Shown here piece after piece: positions 35,476 to 46,018 of a stretch of 64,000 bases of DNA. Origin of the DNA: Azorinus chamasolen (lineage: Eukaryota; Mollusca; Bivalvia; Cardiida; Solecurtidae); the NCBI GenBank assembly GCA_963576725.1, contig OY755241.1, forward strand, positions 4,572,562-4,636,561. Direction: 5' to 3'. Positions within the stretch are counted from its first letter, which is position 1; every line of letters begins with the position of its first letter. Both the position numbers and the translations under genes were made by a program. The notes under the pieces are model-generated. The model had not been told where the DNA came from, did not search any database, and saw nothing but the letters and a program-made list of their open reading frames with translations.

Positions 35476-37415
35476 TTTAACACATTAAAAATTGAGCAGA
35501 CATTACTTTATTCTCAGCGGGTAAGATATCGCAACAAGACTATAAGAACAACAGCAGTTTTGATTCAGATGAAATGAATTCGTACACTCGACGGTCACAC
35601 TGGTTCTGGTCTAGTTATCCCGGTCTTCAGTGGACCGACCATACTAGCTACTTCGAGATAACGTATAAGCTGTCTGATTTCGTACCTAAAAATCACGAAT
35701 AAACAGGTTGATGCCGATCCTGTAGGAACTTTCAATATTACTAGCAAACTGCATCACACTGTCGCATTAGTTATAGAAAATGTGTCGTCTCTCTCCGTCT
35801 GTCCATCTCTCTATATATCTCTCTCCCTCTCCCTATGTATCTCAATCCCCTGTTTTCTTTCTCACTCTCTCCCTTCGTTTGCGTATAGTCGAAGATGTAG
35901 GATTATGCCTATATATTAAAACACTTAATTTTGAGGACTACGGTAATACACATTTATAACAACTCTCGATGTTAGGAGACGGTACTTTCGTGACGGACAC
36001 AACTTACAGATTAAATTGTCAGTGTAGTAGGGATAAACTGTTTTGTATGTACACTGAACTAACAGCGCGGAGGGTTAATTCACTACAACAGTCCAAGGGA
36101 CAGCTAAATTCCCCGCCGCCGCCTGAATTAAGACAATATTTGACCTTCAAATTGGCCGACATGACTGCAACATGTGTTCTGCACATCGTCTCAAATTAGC
36201 ATTTGAAAGAAGTGTAGACCCATATCAAAGGCTCATAAAGGAGCCATTTGACCAGGAACGGCAGTTTTTCATTCAAATTCGTGGTGCAATTTAAGCCTTT
36301 TATATTAAGTAATCTCAATAGCTGAACACTGAATAGCTATTTCAAGCAAATTCAGTGCCGAGATGGTTTAAATCAGTTACATGTAATTTCGGCCAACCAT
36401 GATGACCTACTTGTATGAAATTTAAACCGCACGTATGTGGTTATTCTGCAATTTAATCTGAACAAAGCAGATCAGGTAATTAATTATTCAAATAAGTTCT
36501 GAGTTGATTAGTTCATTATTATTACTGCCTATGATCAAAGGAATCATAGACATGGCTTAGACTGCAGAATAAGTCACCCATATCTATTCATTAAGAGGTC
36601 GCATTATATTATGTCAACCAGTCACAAGTGTTCTCAGTACTGCAGATATATTGGCCAGGATGATCATTAGGGGAGCCCACTGATTAGGGTATGCACTACT
36701 TGCTTTACCAAACAATGTCAGAGGTTTCCACCGGCATATCTGGTATATTTGTGGGAAACTGTCTATTTTTCTTCGTGTTTTGGTGTACTATTTGATATTA
36801 CCACCTGTAATTAGCTGGACGTCGTGTGATGACTGACATGATTGTAACATATACGTAAAATCAGATTAAAACCAAATCATTTCCTATTGCCTTTTAACAA
36901 ATGTGTTGAATAAAATCAACCAATCAAATCAAATATCTATTTCATTCAGCATTATAACATGCTCATAGTCATCAGATTTTGTATACACAATAGCAAATAC
37001 ACGACTGATATATCTATTAGGGCTGCAACAATTTAGGTACTTCTCGATTCGGTTCGTTTTCGATTATAACCCTCTCGGTTTTCAGTTATTCGGTTTGGTT
37101 ATAAGGTAAAGAACTTGATTAAAAATCTTAACAATTCTCATCTACTGGTAACATATCAATTACCTAACTCAATTTTAGTCATGTATACATCCATTAAAGT
37201 ACTGCTAGATCTATAGGAGTGCGATTTCTAGTAGCCTTGTTTTAGCACTCTTTTCGTTTTCAGTCGTTACATTTTCAATGAGAGTTAATTATTGACCTCA
37301 CAATTGATTGCGATCTTGCCTTGTTCATCTCGTCTTTCGAAATAATTGAATAAATGTGTTTTTTCAACACGGAATCTGTTCTTCTGTCGACCAACGCCAT
37401 ACGACTATTGTAGAG
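35476..37415. other. No recognisable gene
   Basis: A CT-rich microsatellite lies at about 35785-35880, and a MITE-like 'aggagccatttgaccaggaa' near 36237. The rest is AT-rich with no supported exon. Confidence 0.5.
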
Positions 37416-37419
37416 GACC

Positions 37420-37720
37420 TGAACATGATGCTATGTTCCAAATATGAGAAGATTTTCAAGTCTCACTATACGAGCGTATGTTTCTTTTGAAAACTTGACA
37501 CCCCGGGGAGGGGCCAATTTTGATTCCAGGGGCATACTTTATATTACTTTTGAGAGAACCTATAGGTGATGCTATGTGCCAAAGATGAAAGCTTAGAACC
37601 CTGTAGATTCAGAGAAGATTTTTAAAGTTTCAAATTATTATTATACCATATTTATATAGCGCTCTTTTCACACAGGATGTGTGCGTTCAAAAGCGCTTCA
37701 CATGGTTAAGTTGCATGTAC
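37420..37720. repeat. Single unit of the 15-16 kb repeat plus a 'tatatagcgctcttttcaca' repeat
   Basis: 37420-37625 shares 'gatgctatgt.ccaaa' and 'ccaggggcata' with the array at 15060-16290. 37645-37715 carries 'atatagcgctctttt' and 'aaaagcgcttcaca', an imperfect hairpin. Confidence 0.5.
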
Positions 37721-38149
37721 AGAATTGAATATACATAATGCGTATATAATATTTAAAACAAATGAAATTTAAGATAGAGATATCAATAAAAAATTGAATT
37801 AATTTAAGAATTCTAGATAAAAACAAAATCATCTTTTTCTGTACATTTTTGTCCGCAATTCAAGGGAAACAGACACACACCGTGACGACCGGTATATTGT
37901 GTCCGCCCACTTATGTCACCAAACTCAAATGAAACATTATATATACAGTGTCAGTACATCATACAGTTACGACCCAGAAACATCTGGATCGGGTTTATGT
38001 ATGACATACAACACTTTACCTAAGATATTGCCTTACATATGTAGGACAATGGGTTAACAGAATAGGTCAATTTTGTAGCTAGTGCATATAAACAAACACA
38101 ATGCAATTACAACAATTACAAACAAACCACCAATATATACACCCCGTAT

Positions 38150-38780
38150 GCAAAATTGGCAAAGGAGTATCGTAATATCAATCCAACCGACACTGAACGA
38201 GACAAACAATGCCGTGCCGCAAGAGATTGGGCTATCCCTACCATCAAGATCCAGCACAAAGCGATACACACATCAAGTGCCTACGAACAGTGCCCATCCA
38301 AATATTCCCTGACCAATAATTTGCAAGTAACAAAGATGGGCGGGATTCGAAAATGTCCCGTGGCCAAGGTAACAGTCATCATGATTGATAATTATTAGCT
38401 ACGTTCTCTTAATTTCCCTAATAATTTCCTAGTAAAATATGCCAAAGTAACGCGTTTTCCAGACATCAACTAACACTGAATGAGACACACAATGCTGTCC
38501 CAAGCCGCAATCCGAGTGGTTTAAAAAGAGATTGGGCTATCCCTACCGTCAAGATCCACCACTCCGTGGCCAAGGCAACAGTCATCGCGATTGATAATCA
38601 TCAGCTACGCCCCTTAATTTCCCTAGTAATGTCCTAGTGAAATATGCCAAAGACAATCGTTTTTAGACATCAACTGACACCGAGTGAGACACACGATGCT
38701 TTCCCGAGACGCAATCCGAGTGGTTTCAAAAGAGATTGGGTTATCCCTACCGTCAAGATCCACCACCCAGCACAATGTGA
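38150..38780. repeat. Three copies of the LINE 3' tail, ~205-208 bp period
   Basis: The block 'agagattgggctatccctac' occurs at about 38221, 38528 and 38732. The accompanying 'gtggccaaggtaacagtcat' occurs at 38358 and 38566. The last unit is continuous with the LINE reading frame on the minus strand, so the array grew from the element's 3' end. Confidence 0.75.
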
Positions 38781-38799
38781 CACACAAAGTGCCCTCAAA

Positions 38800-39985
38800 T
38801 TGTGCCCAACTAAATATCTGACAGGTAATTACTCGACTAATATCTGCCATCCTAGTAAAATATGTTGAAGAAATGCGTTTTAGACATCTTTTAAAAGATG
38901 CCAGTGAGGTGACATCTTTGATACCAGACGGCAGAGCATTCCACAGTTTTGGAGCTGCATGCATGAAACTTCTATCCCCGTATTTTACCGTCCGACTTTT
39001 TGGCACAACCAACGACACTGAACTACTTGCTGACCTTAACTCTCTGCGAGGCCTGTACACGTCAAGCATGTTGACAATGTACTTGGGGATTCATTGTGCA
39101 TGGCTTTGTACGTTAGTGTTGAAATTTTTTTGAATTCGATCCGATGTTGAACCGGAAGCCAGTGAAGTTCCTTCAAGACCGGAGTGATATCATTATATCG
39201 ATAAATCTTGGTTATGATACGTGCTGCTGTGTTTTGCACCCTTTGAAGTTTCCGCAGTGTGTTTTTTGAAATCCCATGCATCAATGAGTTGCAGTAGTCA
39301 AGTTTTGATGTAACCAGAGAGTTTACCAAAGTCTTGGTAGCATCAGGTGATAGGTATTGTCTTATATGACCTATTTGCCGGAGTTGTGCGTAACTAGATC
39401 TACACACGGAATTAACGTGCGGTGTCATATCCATTTGCGAATCAAGCCTTGCACAAAGATTCTTCACACACAGCGATGGTTTGATTTTAGAGGACCCTAC
39501 TTGTACATGCACGTCTTCAGGTACTTTTGTGGTTTTCTTGTGGAAGATGACCTCAGTTTTTTCGGTATTGAGCTTCAGCATGTTCTGATGCATCAAAGAG
39601 ACGACACTTTTTAGACAGTCCCCGGCTCGTGTTAGAGCTACTTGTTGACAGGAAATGTCCTTTGGCTTCAAGGATAAGTATAACTGCGAGTCATCGGCAT
39701 AAAAGTGGTGGTCAAGTCCATGGTTTCTGCAGATTGATCCGACAGGTTTTGTGTACATGATGTAATGTTTCGGTCCTAGGACCGATCCCTGTGGCACGCT
39801 AAATTTCATGTGAACTGGGGTGGACAATTCTCCATCTATCGAGACTGGTTGGTAGCGGTCTTTCAGATAGGACGTCATCCACTCAAGGGGTTTTCGAATG
39901 ATTCCGAAGTCATTTTTCAGGCGTTTTAGTAACGCTTCATGATCAATAGTATCAAACGCAGCCGATAAGACCAGCATCACCAGAA
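38800..39985 (-). pseudogene. 5'-truncated LINE reverse transcriptase
   Basis: Minus strand. The frame starts at the motif A region (LSAAFDTIDH), so everything upstream, including the endonuclease, is missing. Then come SVPQGSVLGP (motif B), FYADDSQLY (motif C), and the C-terminal domain with TSKLDYCNSL, LQRVQNTAARI and LKELHWLPV. The reading frame is lost near 39085. The neighbouring frame carries on with the typical tail PRRELRSAS, YGDRSFMHAAPKLWNALP and SLASFKRCLK. This is a Jockey/CR1-type non-LTR retrotransposon judged from motifs. The 5' truncation is what target-primed reverse transcription usually leaves. The copy cannot be functional. Confidence 0.88.
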
Positions 39986-40431
39986 TTGTTGACGAAAAAC
40001 GCCGACGGACATCAGGCGATCACAAAAGCTCCCCCTGAGCACTTTGTGCTCTGGTGAGATAAAGTACAGAATAAAGTCATATAAAATATTTGAGCTCATT
40101 AAAAGGACAGTTGTTGTCACAAGAACCGTTGTCATCCTATTCCAAGAAAATGTTCATTGAATGAATATAGCCCATTGCATATGTACGGGGTGTATATGGA
40201 CAAGGTGTATATTGACCAGATATATATATCTGAAATGTAGAGGTATATTACTGGAATATATATGTTGTTAAGGCCCAACAATAAGTACAAAGTCGAATTT
40301 TTTGGATTAAAAGTTGAAATAAACGGAATAATGTGCTCTTCGTTTCTTCTTTTAACTGTAAGTAATTCCTTTCTTGGTATTTTAAAAGCTTTAATAATTC
40401 CTGTCCAAAAAATAAAGAGATATTTTGTGTA

Positions 40432-40970
40432 TTGAAAAAAAATATGGAGATTCTAAATAATGATGAAACAATGAAAAGAATAACGTACAGTACTAGGGTG
40501 ATTAAAGGCAAACGGCAACTACCAAACTTAAAGTGCCTTCTAACCCAATCTGATTTTAAAGAATTTGGATTGCGTCCATCAGTCAACAAATGCAAGGACT
40601 TTGTAGCTGCATAGTGGAAGGTTCTTCCTTATGTTTAAATAACAAAGTATTTCATGTAAAAGAAAATATGAACTGCACTGTTAGAAATGTACTGTACGTT
40701 TTCATTTGTAATGGATGCAGATAATTTTATATTGGTCAGACTGGAGACAAATTACGCAACAGAAGGACAGTGCATGACCAACAAATCAGATATCCATCAA
40801 CAAGACAAATACCGTTAAGTTCTCATTAAGACCAGTGTTGCTATATCAATCCTAAATTTTCATTTTTTCCATTTTACAAGTTTCACACCGATGATGTTTC
40901 AGCTAGGTTACTTATGGAAAAACATTTCATACGGGTATTTAACCCAGAATTTGATAACGTCATTTGACAC
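40432..40970 (+). pseudogene. Orphan GIY-YIG endonuclease end of a canonical Penelope-like element
   Basis: The plus strand reads through a typical RT-to-endonuclease linker (KGKRQLPNLKCLLTQSDF, around 40505-40560). After a frameshift near 40595 come cysteine pairs (CSC, CNGC), then FYIGQTGDKLRNRRTVH (about 40725-40775), which is the YIG half of a GIY-YIG nuclease; the GIY half corresponds to VLYVF. It ends with PFYKFHTDD and MEKHFIRVFNP, including the catalytic-type Glu in MEKHFI. Two in-frame TAA codons and the frameshift make it a pseudogene. No RT matching it is seen upstream, so the copy is 5'-truncated. It differs from PLE-1/2/3, which have no such domain. A hammerhead ribozyme follows 50 nt downstream. 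Confidence 0.8.
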
Positions 40971-41019
40971 CGTCGTTACTGCGGCGTTACCAAGTAACGT
41001 CATTGCTATGTTTTGTTTA

Positions 41020-41060
41020 TTATTCCCCTGATGAGCATTAGTGAAACCGGTAGGGAATAA
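41020..41060 (+). ncRNA. Hammerhead ribozyme, minimal type I, of a Penelope-like element
   Basis: All core parts are present in order. Stem I left TTATTCCC (41020-41027) is followed by CTGATGA (41028-41034). A short stem II with loop ATTA (41035-41042) precedes GAAAC (41043-41047). A 2-bp stem III (AC/GT with a 2-nt CG loop) leads to H17 = A at 41052. Stem I right GGGAATAA (41053-41060) is fully complementary to stem I left. One weak point is a G-U closing pair in stem II, where G-C is usual; a C-to-T change at a CpG would explain it. Penelope-like elements are known to carry such hammerheads, and this one sits just after a GIY-YIG reading frame, as expected. Confidence 0.8.
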
Positions 41061-41289
41061 AAATGTAAAGCTGAAGAAGTGGTGTCAGTTTATCTTTTCA
41101 ATATATGAATATATAAGAGAGAGGGAGAGAAAGTCCCCCTCCCATGAAAAATAAAGTGGGGGAGTCCCCCTTACTAGAATAGACACTGCAGAGCGTTTTA
41201 GTGCCAACATATCCAGACGGATTCAGCAGATGCTAATGCATGAAAAGAATGTTGATCATATTCATTCTTAAAATGAATCTATTATCTCA

Positions 41290-42410
41290 GTTTTTATCTT
41301 TATATACATTGTACCAACCACAACTACTCCTGGCTTCAACTGTTGCCAGCAGGTAGCAGCTCCTGACCAGAATTTTGACAAGCAGGCAGCTGCCACACTA
41401 ATAGACTGCAGTAAACAGCAGGCAGCAGTCACACAGATAAGACTCCAGTACACAGCCGTCACACAGATAGACTCCAGTACACAGCAGGCCACAGCTACCC
41501 TTCATCTCAACTTTGACCTGTAGACAGCAGCAACACAGATATACATTGGTACACTGAAGGCACCCAACTGTACCTGACCTCAACTTTGACCAGCAGGCAC
41601 CAATTCTGATCTCAACTTTGACCAGCTACGCAGAAAAACTTACACATTATGCAGCAGCTGCCCTTGACCTCATATTTGAGCAGCAGGAAGCAGACACTAG
41701 AGACCCTAGTTTCCAAAAGGGTACCAGTGGGCACAATGTACGCCCGAGGTATGGTCTCGGTGTATCCAGCAGGCATTTGCTACCCTAGAACTCATTTTTG
41801 ACCAGCAGGCAGCATACACAGAGACACTCTGATTCCCAGCAGGCAGTAGCTACCCCAGACCTCAACTTCGAGCTACAGGCAACAGCCACACATATTGACT
41901 CTGGTACACTGCAGGCAGCAGCTACACATGACCTCAACTTAGACAAATTAGCAGCAGCCACACATAGACTGGTACCCAGCATGCAGTCGTTACCCTAGTT
42001 CTCAACTTTTAGCAGCAGGCAATAGACATACTCTGGTACCTAACAGACAGCAGCTATCCAAGATCTCAACTTTGAGCAGAAGACAGAGACTCCTGTACAC
42101 AGCAGGCAGCAGCTATTTCTGACTTCAACTTTGAACAGCAGCCACACAGACTGATACCCAAAGTCTGTTACCCCAGACCTTAACTTTGAACAGCAGACAA
42201 CAGCCTCACAAAGGGACTCTATTACCCAGCTGACCACAGCTACTTCTGACCTCAACTGTTAGCAGCAAGCAACAGCCAGACAGAGAGGCTGGTACACCGC
42301 AGGGAGATGCTATCCCAGACCTCAACTTTGAGCAGCAGGCAGCAGACACAGAGAGACCCTAGTTTCCGCAAGAGTGCCTGTGGGCACAATATACGCACGT
42401 CGAGGTCTTG
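41290..42410. repeat. CAG-rich degenerate satellite, unit about 75-90 bp
   Basis: Units follow the theme 'cagcaggcagcagctacc', 'gacctcaactttgagcagca' and 'acacagagagactctggtac', with irregular length. About a dozen units. Short open frames on both strands are by-products of the repeat. Confidence 0.85.
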
Positions 42411-42419
42411 TTAAACATA

Positions 42420-42960
42420 AACTGAGGTTAAGGTATTTGCTAAACGCAAATTCTAAGTCCAATAGTGCGACCAGGTTTCAATGCATTATCTGAAAGAGTT
42501 GTAAATAAGCGTATTTTAACAAAAACCCTTAACCAAATATTCTAAATTAAAAAGGGCCATAATTATGTCTAAATGCTTGACATAGTTATTTACTCTTGTC
42601 TACAGATGTAGCTTCTAATGGTGAACAAGTGTTCCAAGTTTCAAAGGTTTTATTTCGAAAGGTTATGTGGACTTTAACACTGACCAACAATTCTAAGTTA
42701 AAAAGGGCCGTAAGTATGTCAAAATGCTGGACAGAGTTATATACTCTTGCCTACAGGTGAACGTTGTGATGGTGAACAAGTGTTTTAAGTTTCAAAGATT
42801 TATGTAAATAAGTGGACTTTAACCAAAACCTTAACCAAAATTTCCAAGTTAAAAAAGGTCATTATGTTAGACAGGGTTATTCTCTTGCCTACAGGTGAAG
42901 CTTGTGATGGTGAACAAAGGGTTATGTAAATAAGTGGACTTTAGCAAAAACCTTGACAAA
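42420..42960. repeat. Diverged tandem repeat, ~120-bp unit
   Basis: 'ctcttgcctacaggtgaa', 'gatggtgaacaagtgtt' and 'ccaagttaaaaagg' recur four times. Confidence 0.7.
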
Positions 42961-42974
42961 AAAAGTTAACTAGA

Positions 42975-43361
42975 ACTACCACTAAAGGTGGTGAATACCC
43001 CCACTAGCACATTTGACACAAAGATGGGGGTTATAGAAATAAATCACTACAATATCTGCTACAGTTTAGAAAAACACTCCGGAAAACCTGAAATTTCCTA
43101 AAAAAAAAAGTCAAAATGCTGTAATTCCGTTACAAATCAATGTAGTGTAACGATATTCAAATCTGTAACTCATTATTATAAAGCTATATACCAAATATCA
43201 CATCAATATCTGCAAGGGTTTAGCAAAACACTCCGGAAAACCTGAATTTTCGGAAAATTTCTAAGTAAAATCAGTATTTCCATGAACAATCAATGAAGCG
43301 TAACGAAATTCTAACTTGATCTGTAACTCATTATAATAAAGCCACATACCAAATATGATTT
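42975..43361. repeat. Interspersed repeat that hosts PLE-3 (left part)
   Basis: Two related units of about 170 bp share 'caatatctgc', 'aacactccggaaaacctgaa' and 'gtaacgatattcaa'-like text. The same unit resumes at 45438 beyond PLE-3, so PLE-3 interrupts it. Confidence 0.75.
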
Positions 43362-44852
43362 AACAATGTAATCATTATTTGAAGATTGTATTATGTTGAT
43401 GTTTTAAAGAAGGAGCTAACTGATTCAAAAACTTATATAACAGTTCAAACACCTGAAAAAGATATAGTCTCGGAACATGTAAAAATGTGCAATGATTTTA
43501 AGTCTGGTCCTAACATAAAACAACATAAACTTTCTACTTTGTACTGGATTCCGAAACTACATAAAAACCCTTATAAGTCGCGTTTTATTGCCAACTCTAG
43601 CTGTTGTACCACTACTAAATTATCTATACTTTTGACGTCCTGTCTTACTACGATCAAAGAACATGTTAAACGCTACTGTGATAAAATATATGAAAATTCT
43701 GGTATTAATGTTTTTTGGTCCATAAAAAATTCAAATGATGTTTTAACAAAACTTGAAAATGAACAGTATAACATTTCTTTACTGAGCTCTTATGATTTCT
43801 CTACACTCTATACTACTCTACCTCACCATCTTATAAAGGATAGACTTATTAAATTAATAGAAAAAACCTTTGCCAGAGAAAACAAAATGTTCATTGCTTG
43901 TAATGTTCAACGTTCATTCTTTTCGAATTCAGAAGTTGAACATTACACAATGTGGACTTGCCTTGATGTTTGTAGATCTCTTACCTTTCTTTTAGATAAT
44001 ATATTTGTGCGTTATGGAGATACCATATATCGTCAAGTTGTTGGTATACCCATGGGTACAAATTGTGCCCCTCTTGTTGCAGATTTGTTTTTGTATTGCT
44101 ACGAGAGGGATTTTATGCTTAGCTTAAAACCTGATACACAGACCGATATTGTTAATGCTTTTAATAAAACTTCAAGGTATTTAGACGATATTTTGAATTT
44201 AGATAATCCTTATTTTGATACTATGGTTTCTTCAATCTACCCAAAAGAACTGTCTTTAAACAAAGCTAATCAATCTGACATTAGTGCTTCATTTTTAGAT
44301 TTGAATCTTTCAATTACAAATGATAAAGTTTCGTCCAAAGTATACGATAAAAGAGAAGATTTTAATTTTAAAATTGTTAATTATCCTTTTCTAGATGGGG
44401 ATGTGCCACGTTCTACATCTTATGGTGTTTATATTTCTCAACTTATTAGGTTTGCCCGAGCCTGTTCTTTGCTTGAAGATTTTAACAGACGTAATTTAGT
44501 TATAACTGATAAACTTCTTAAGCAAGGTTACAGATATCACAAACTTCGGAAAACCTTTTCTAAATTTTATTATCGAAATTTACCTCTCATTAGTAAATAT
44601 AATTGCAATCTACGGACGTTACTGCGACAAGGCATTTCTCAACCAGAATTTTATGGGGATGTTATCTACAAACTTAGGAAAATTCGGGGTCATATCCATT
44701 TTCATGATTTGTTTATAAAACGCATTAAAAAATTTAAAAAGAAAGGTTATGATCCTATTATATTGCAACACACTGCATGTTTGGTTATCGACCCTTTTAC
44801 AGTCGGTAGCTACGCTTCCCTCTTTGCTTGCGCGATGACAGGCCGAGGGTAG
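43362..44852 (+). CDS. PLE-3: Penelope-like reverse transcriptase, long open copy
   Basis: After an in-frame TGA at 43380-43382 the frame is open for 488 codons (TTG 43386 to TAG 44850). Motifs by residue from 43386: TLYWIPKLHK 51-60, YDFSTLYTTLP 136-146 (motif A), GIPMGTNCAPL 220-230 (motif B), RYLDDILN 264-271 (motif C, catalytic DD), then a thumb-like C-terminal part with DGDVPRSTSYGVYIS and RKTFSKFYYRN. It copies retroelement RNA. No GIY-YIG domain follows, so it belongs to the endonuclease-less type or uses a separate enzyme. The copy is 5'-truncated exactly at NNVIII, so the N-terminal portion seen in PLE-2 is absent. It is the only copy here with an intact RT core. No promoter or native start is visible. 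Confidence 0.85.
43380..43382 (+). other. In-frame TGA shared with PLE-1 and PLE-2
   Basis: The codon order NNVIII-TGA-RLYYVDVL in PLE-3 is matched by NNVIIV-TGA-RLYYVDVL in PLE-1 (5227-5229) and NNVIII-TGA-RLHYIDVL in PLE-2 (19257-19259). Flanking codons keep the same frame on both sides in all three copies. The next base is C in PLE-1 and PLE-2 and A in PLE-3. Confidence 0.85.
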
Positions 44853-45437
44853 TACTCTATGATGGTATACTCTTAAACTTGGATACAGGATGAGCTTACC
44901 AGACTCGTGTATTATTTTTTCCCTGTCGTGCCCTTAACGGCTTACCTGCAGGTGCTCTGACTTCAGCAAAGCCATTGAGTACATATTTGACGGATTGTCA
45001 CAGTTATTATGCTATGTTTTACATGTCCTGTGTTCACCGTCGTCTATGTTGTGGGTAAGTCCAGCGGGGATACCTTTATTTACAATATTTGTAAAGCTAG
45101 GTTGACTTTGAGAGAAGTGTGAGGTTAGGACGTCCGTAAACCGGTTTAAACCCCCAGTGGTGTTTTTGCTGCTGACCGTGCCAAGGCGGTACTCTCTTTG
45201 TCACCCTTCCTTTTGTTTGCCTTGCGTCTTTGTGCTTGTGGTTTGTTCATGTTGTGGAACGTTTGTCCCTGTTTCTTGTGTGTCTTTTGGTGTTTTCTGT
45301 GTTCATTTCGTATGTGTGTGTGCGTGTGCGTTTGGGTGTGTGGTTGTGTGTGTGTGTGTGTCATGCTGTCTATCGGTGTTTTGGTGGTGGTTGCGTCTTG
45401 CATGTGGCTTTGCCTGCTTGACTTTACTACTTTTCCA
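44853..45437 (+). mobile_element. PLE-3 3' untranslated region
   Basis: Contains 'gaccgtgccaaggcggtact', a GT-rich microsatellite (45312-45362) and the terminal block ending CTTTACTACTTTTCCAT. That end recurs as a solo fragment at 7971, 30740 and 50626. The open frames in both strands here are by-products. Confidence 0.8.
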
Positions 45438-45545
45438 TTCAATATCTGTCAAGGTTTAGAAAGAAACTCCGAAAACCCTGAATTTCCGGATTTTTTTTAA
45501 GTAAAATCACTGTATTTCCGTGAAAAATCAAACATTTATTTGAGG
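45438..45545. repeat. Interspersed repeat hosting PLE-3 (right part)
   Basis: 'caatatctgtcaaggtttag' to 'tttccgtgaaaaatcaa' matches 43204-43305 and continues the repeat cut at 43361. Confidence 0.75.
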
Positions 45546-46018
45546 GCAAGGGTTAAGTATTTCATAGATGTACGCTTACCTGAAGCCACCGTTCACGTAA
45601 ATACTGTCGAAGTACTCCGTGATGGATCTCAAGGACTCCGGCGTCAGTTGCTTGAGGTGAGCCATAACATTCCCACATAGTGCCTGATGTATGGGTCGTC
45701 TTTGTACAGACCTAGACCCTCTCCTTGAAGGTGACGCCGCGTGTCGACTGAGTAAGATGATAAAAGCATGCCTGAAACATATCTTATATACATGTGCTTG
45801 TTGGTATTTTCGATATCAAAATAAACACGATTGATTTTGCTGCAGCTAATTATAGATGAAATAATTAGATTTTTTATATTTTTCATCTTACTGAAACAAG
45901 AATAATAAAGACATAATGCTAATAATTTCCACTGAGTATTATAGGGGAAATCCATTCATTCGATAATATTTTGTATAACAAAAGTTATAAGTGTAGATGA
46001 GGTGTGATTTGTATCACA

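Noticed and set aside
45146..45500. Several ~100-codon open frames on both strands
   Set aside because: All lie in the PLE-3 3' UTR and its GT-rich tract; the same sequence recurs as solo 3' ends without conserved frame.
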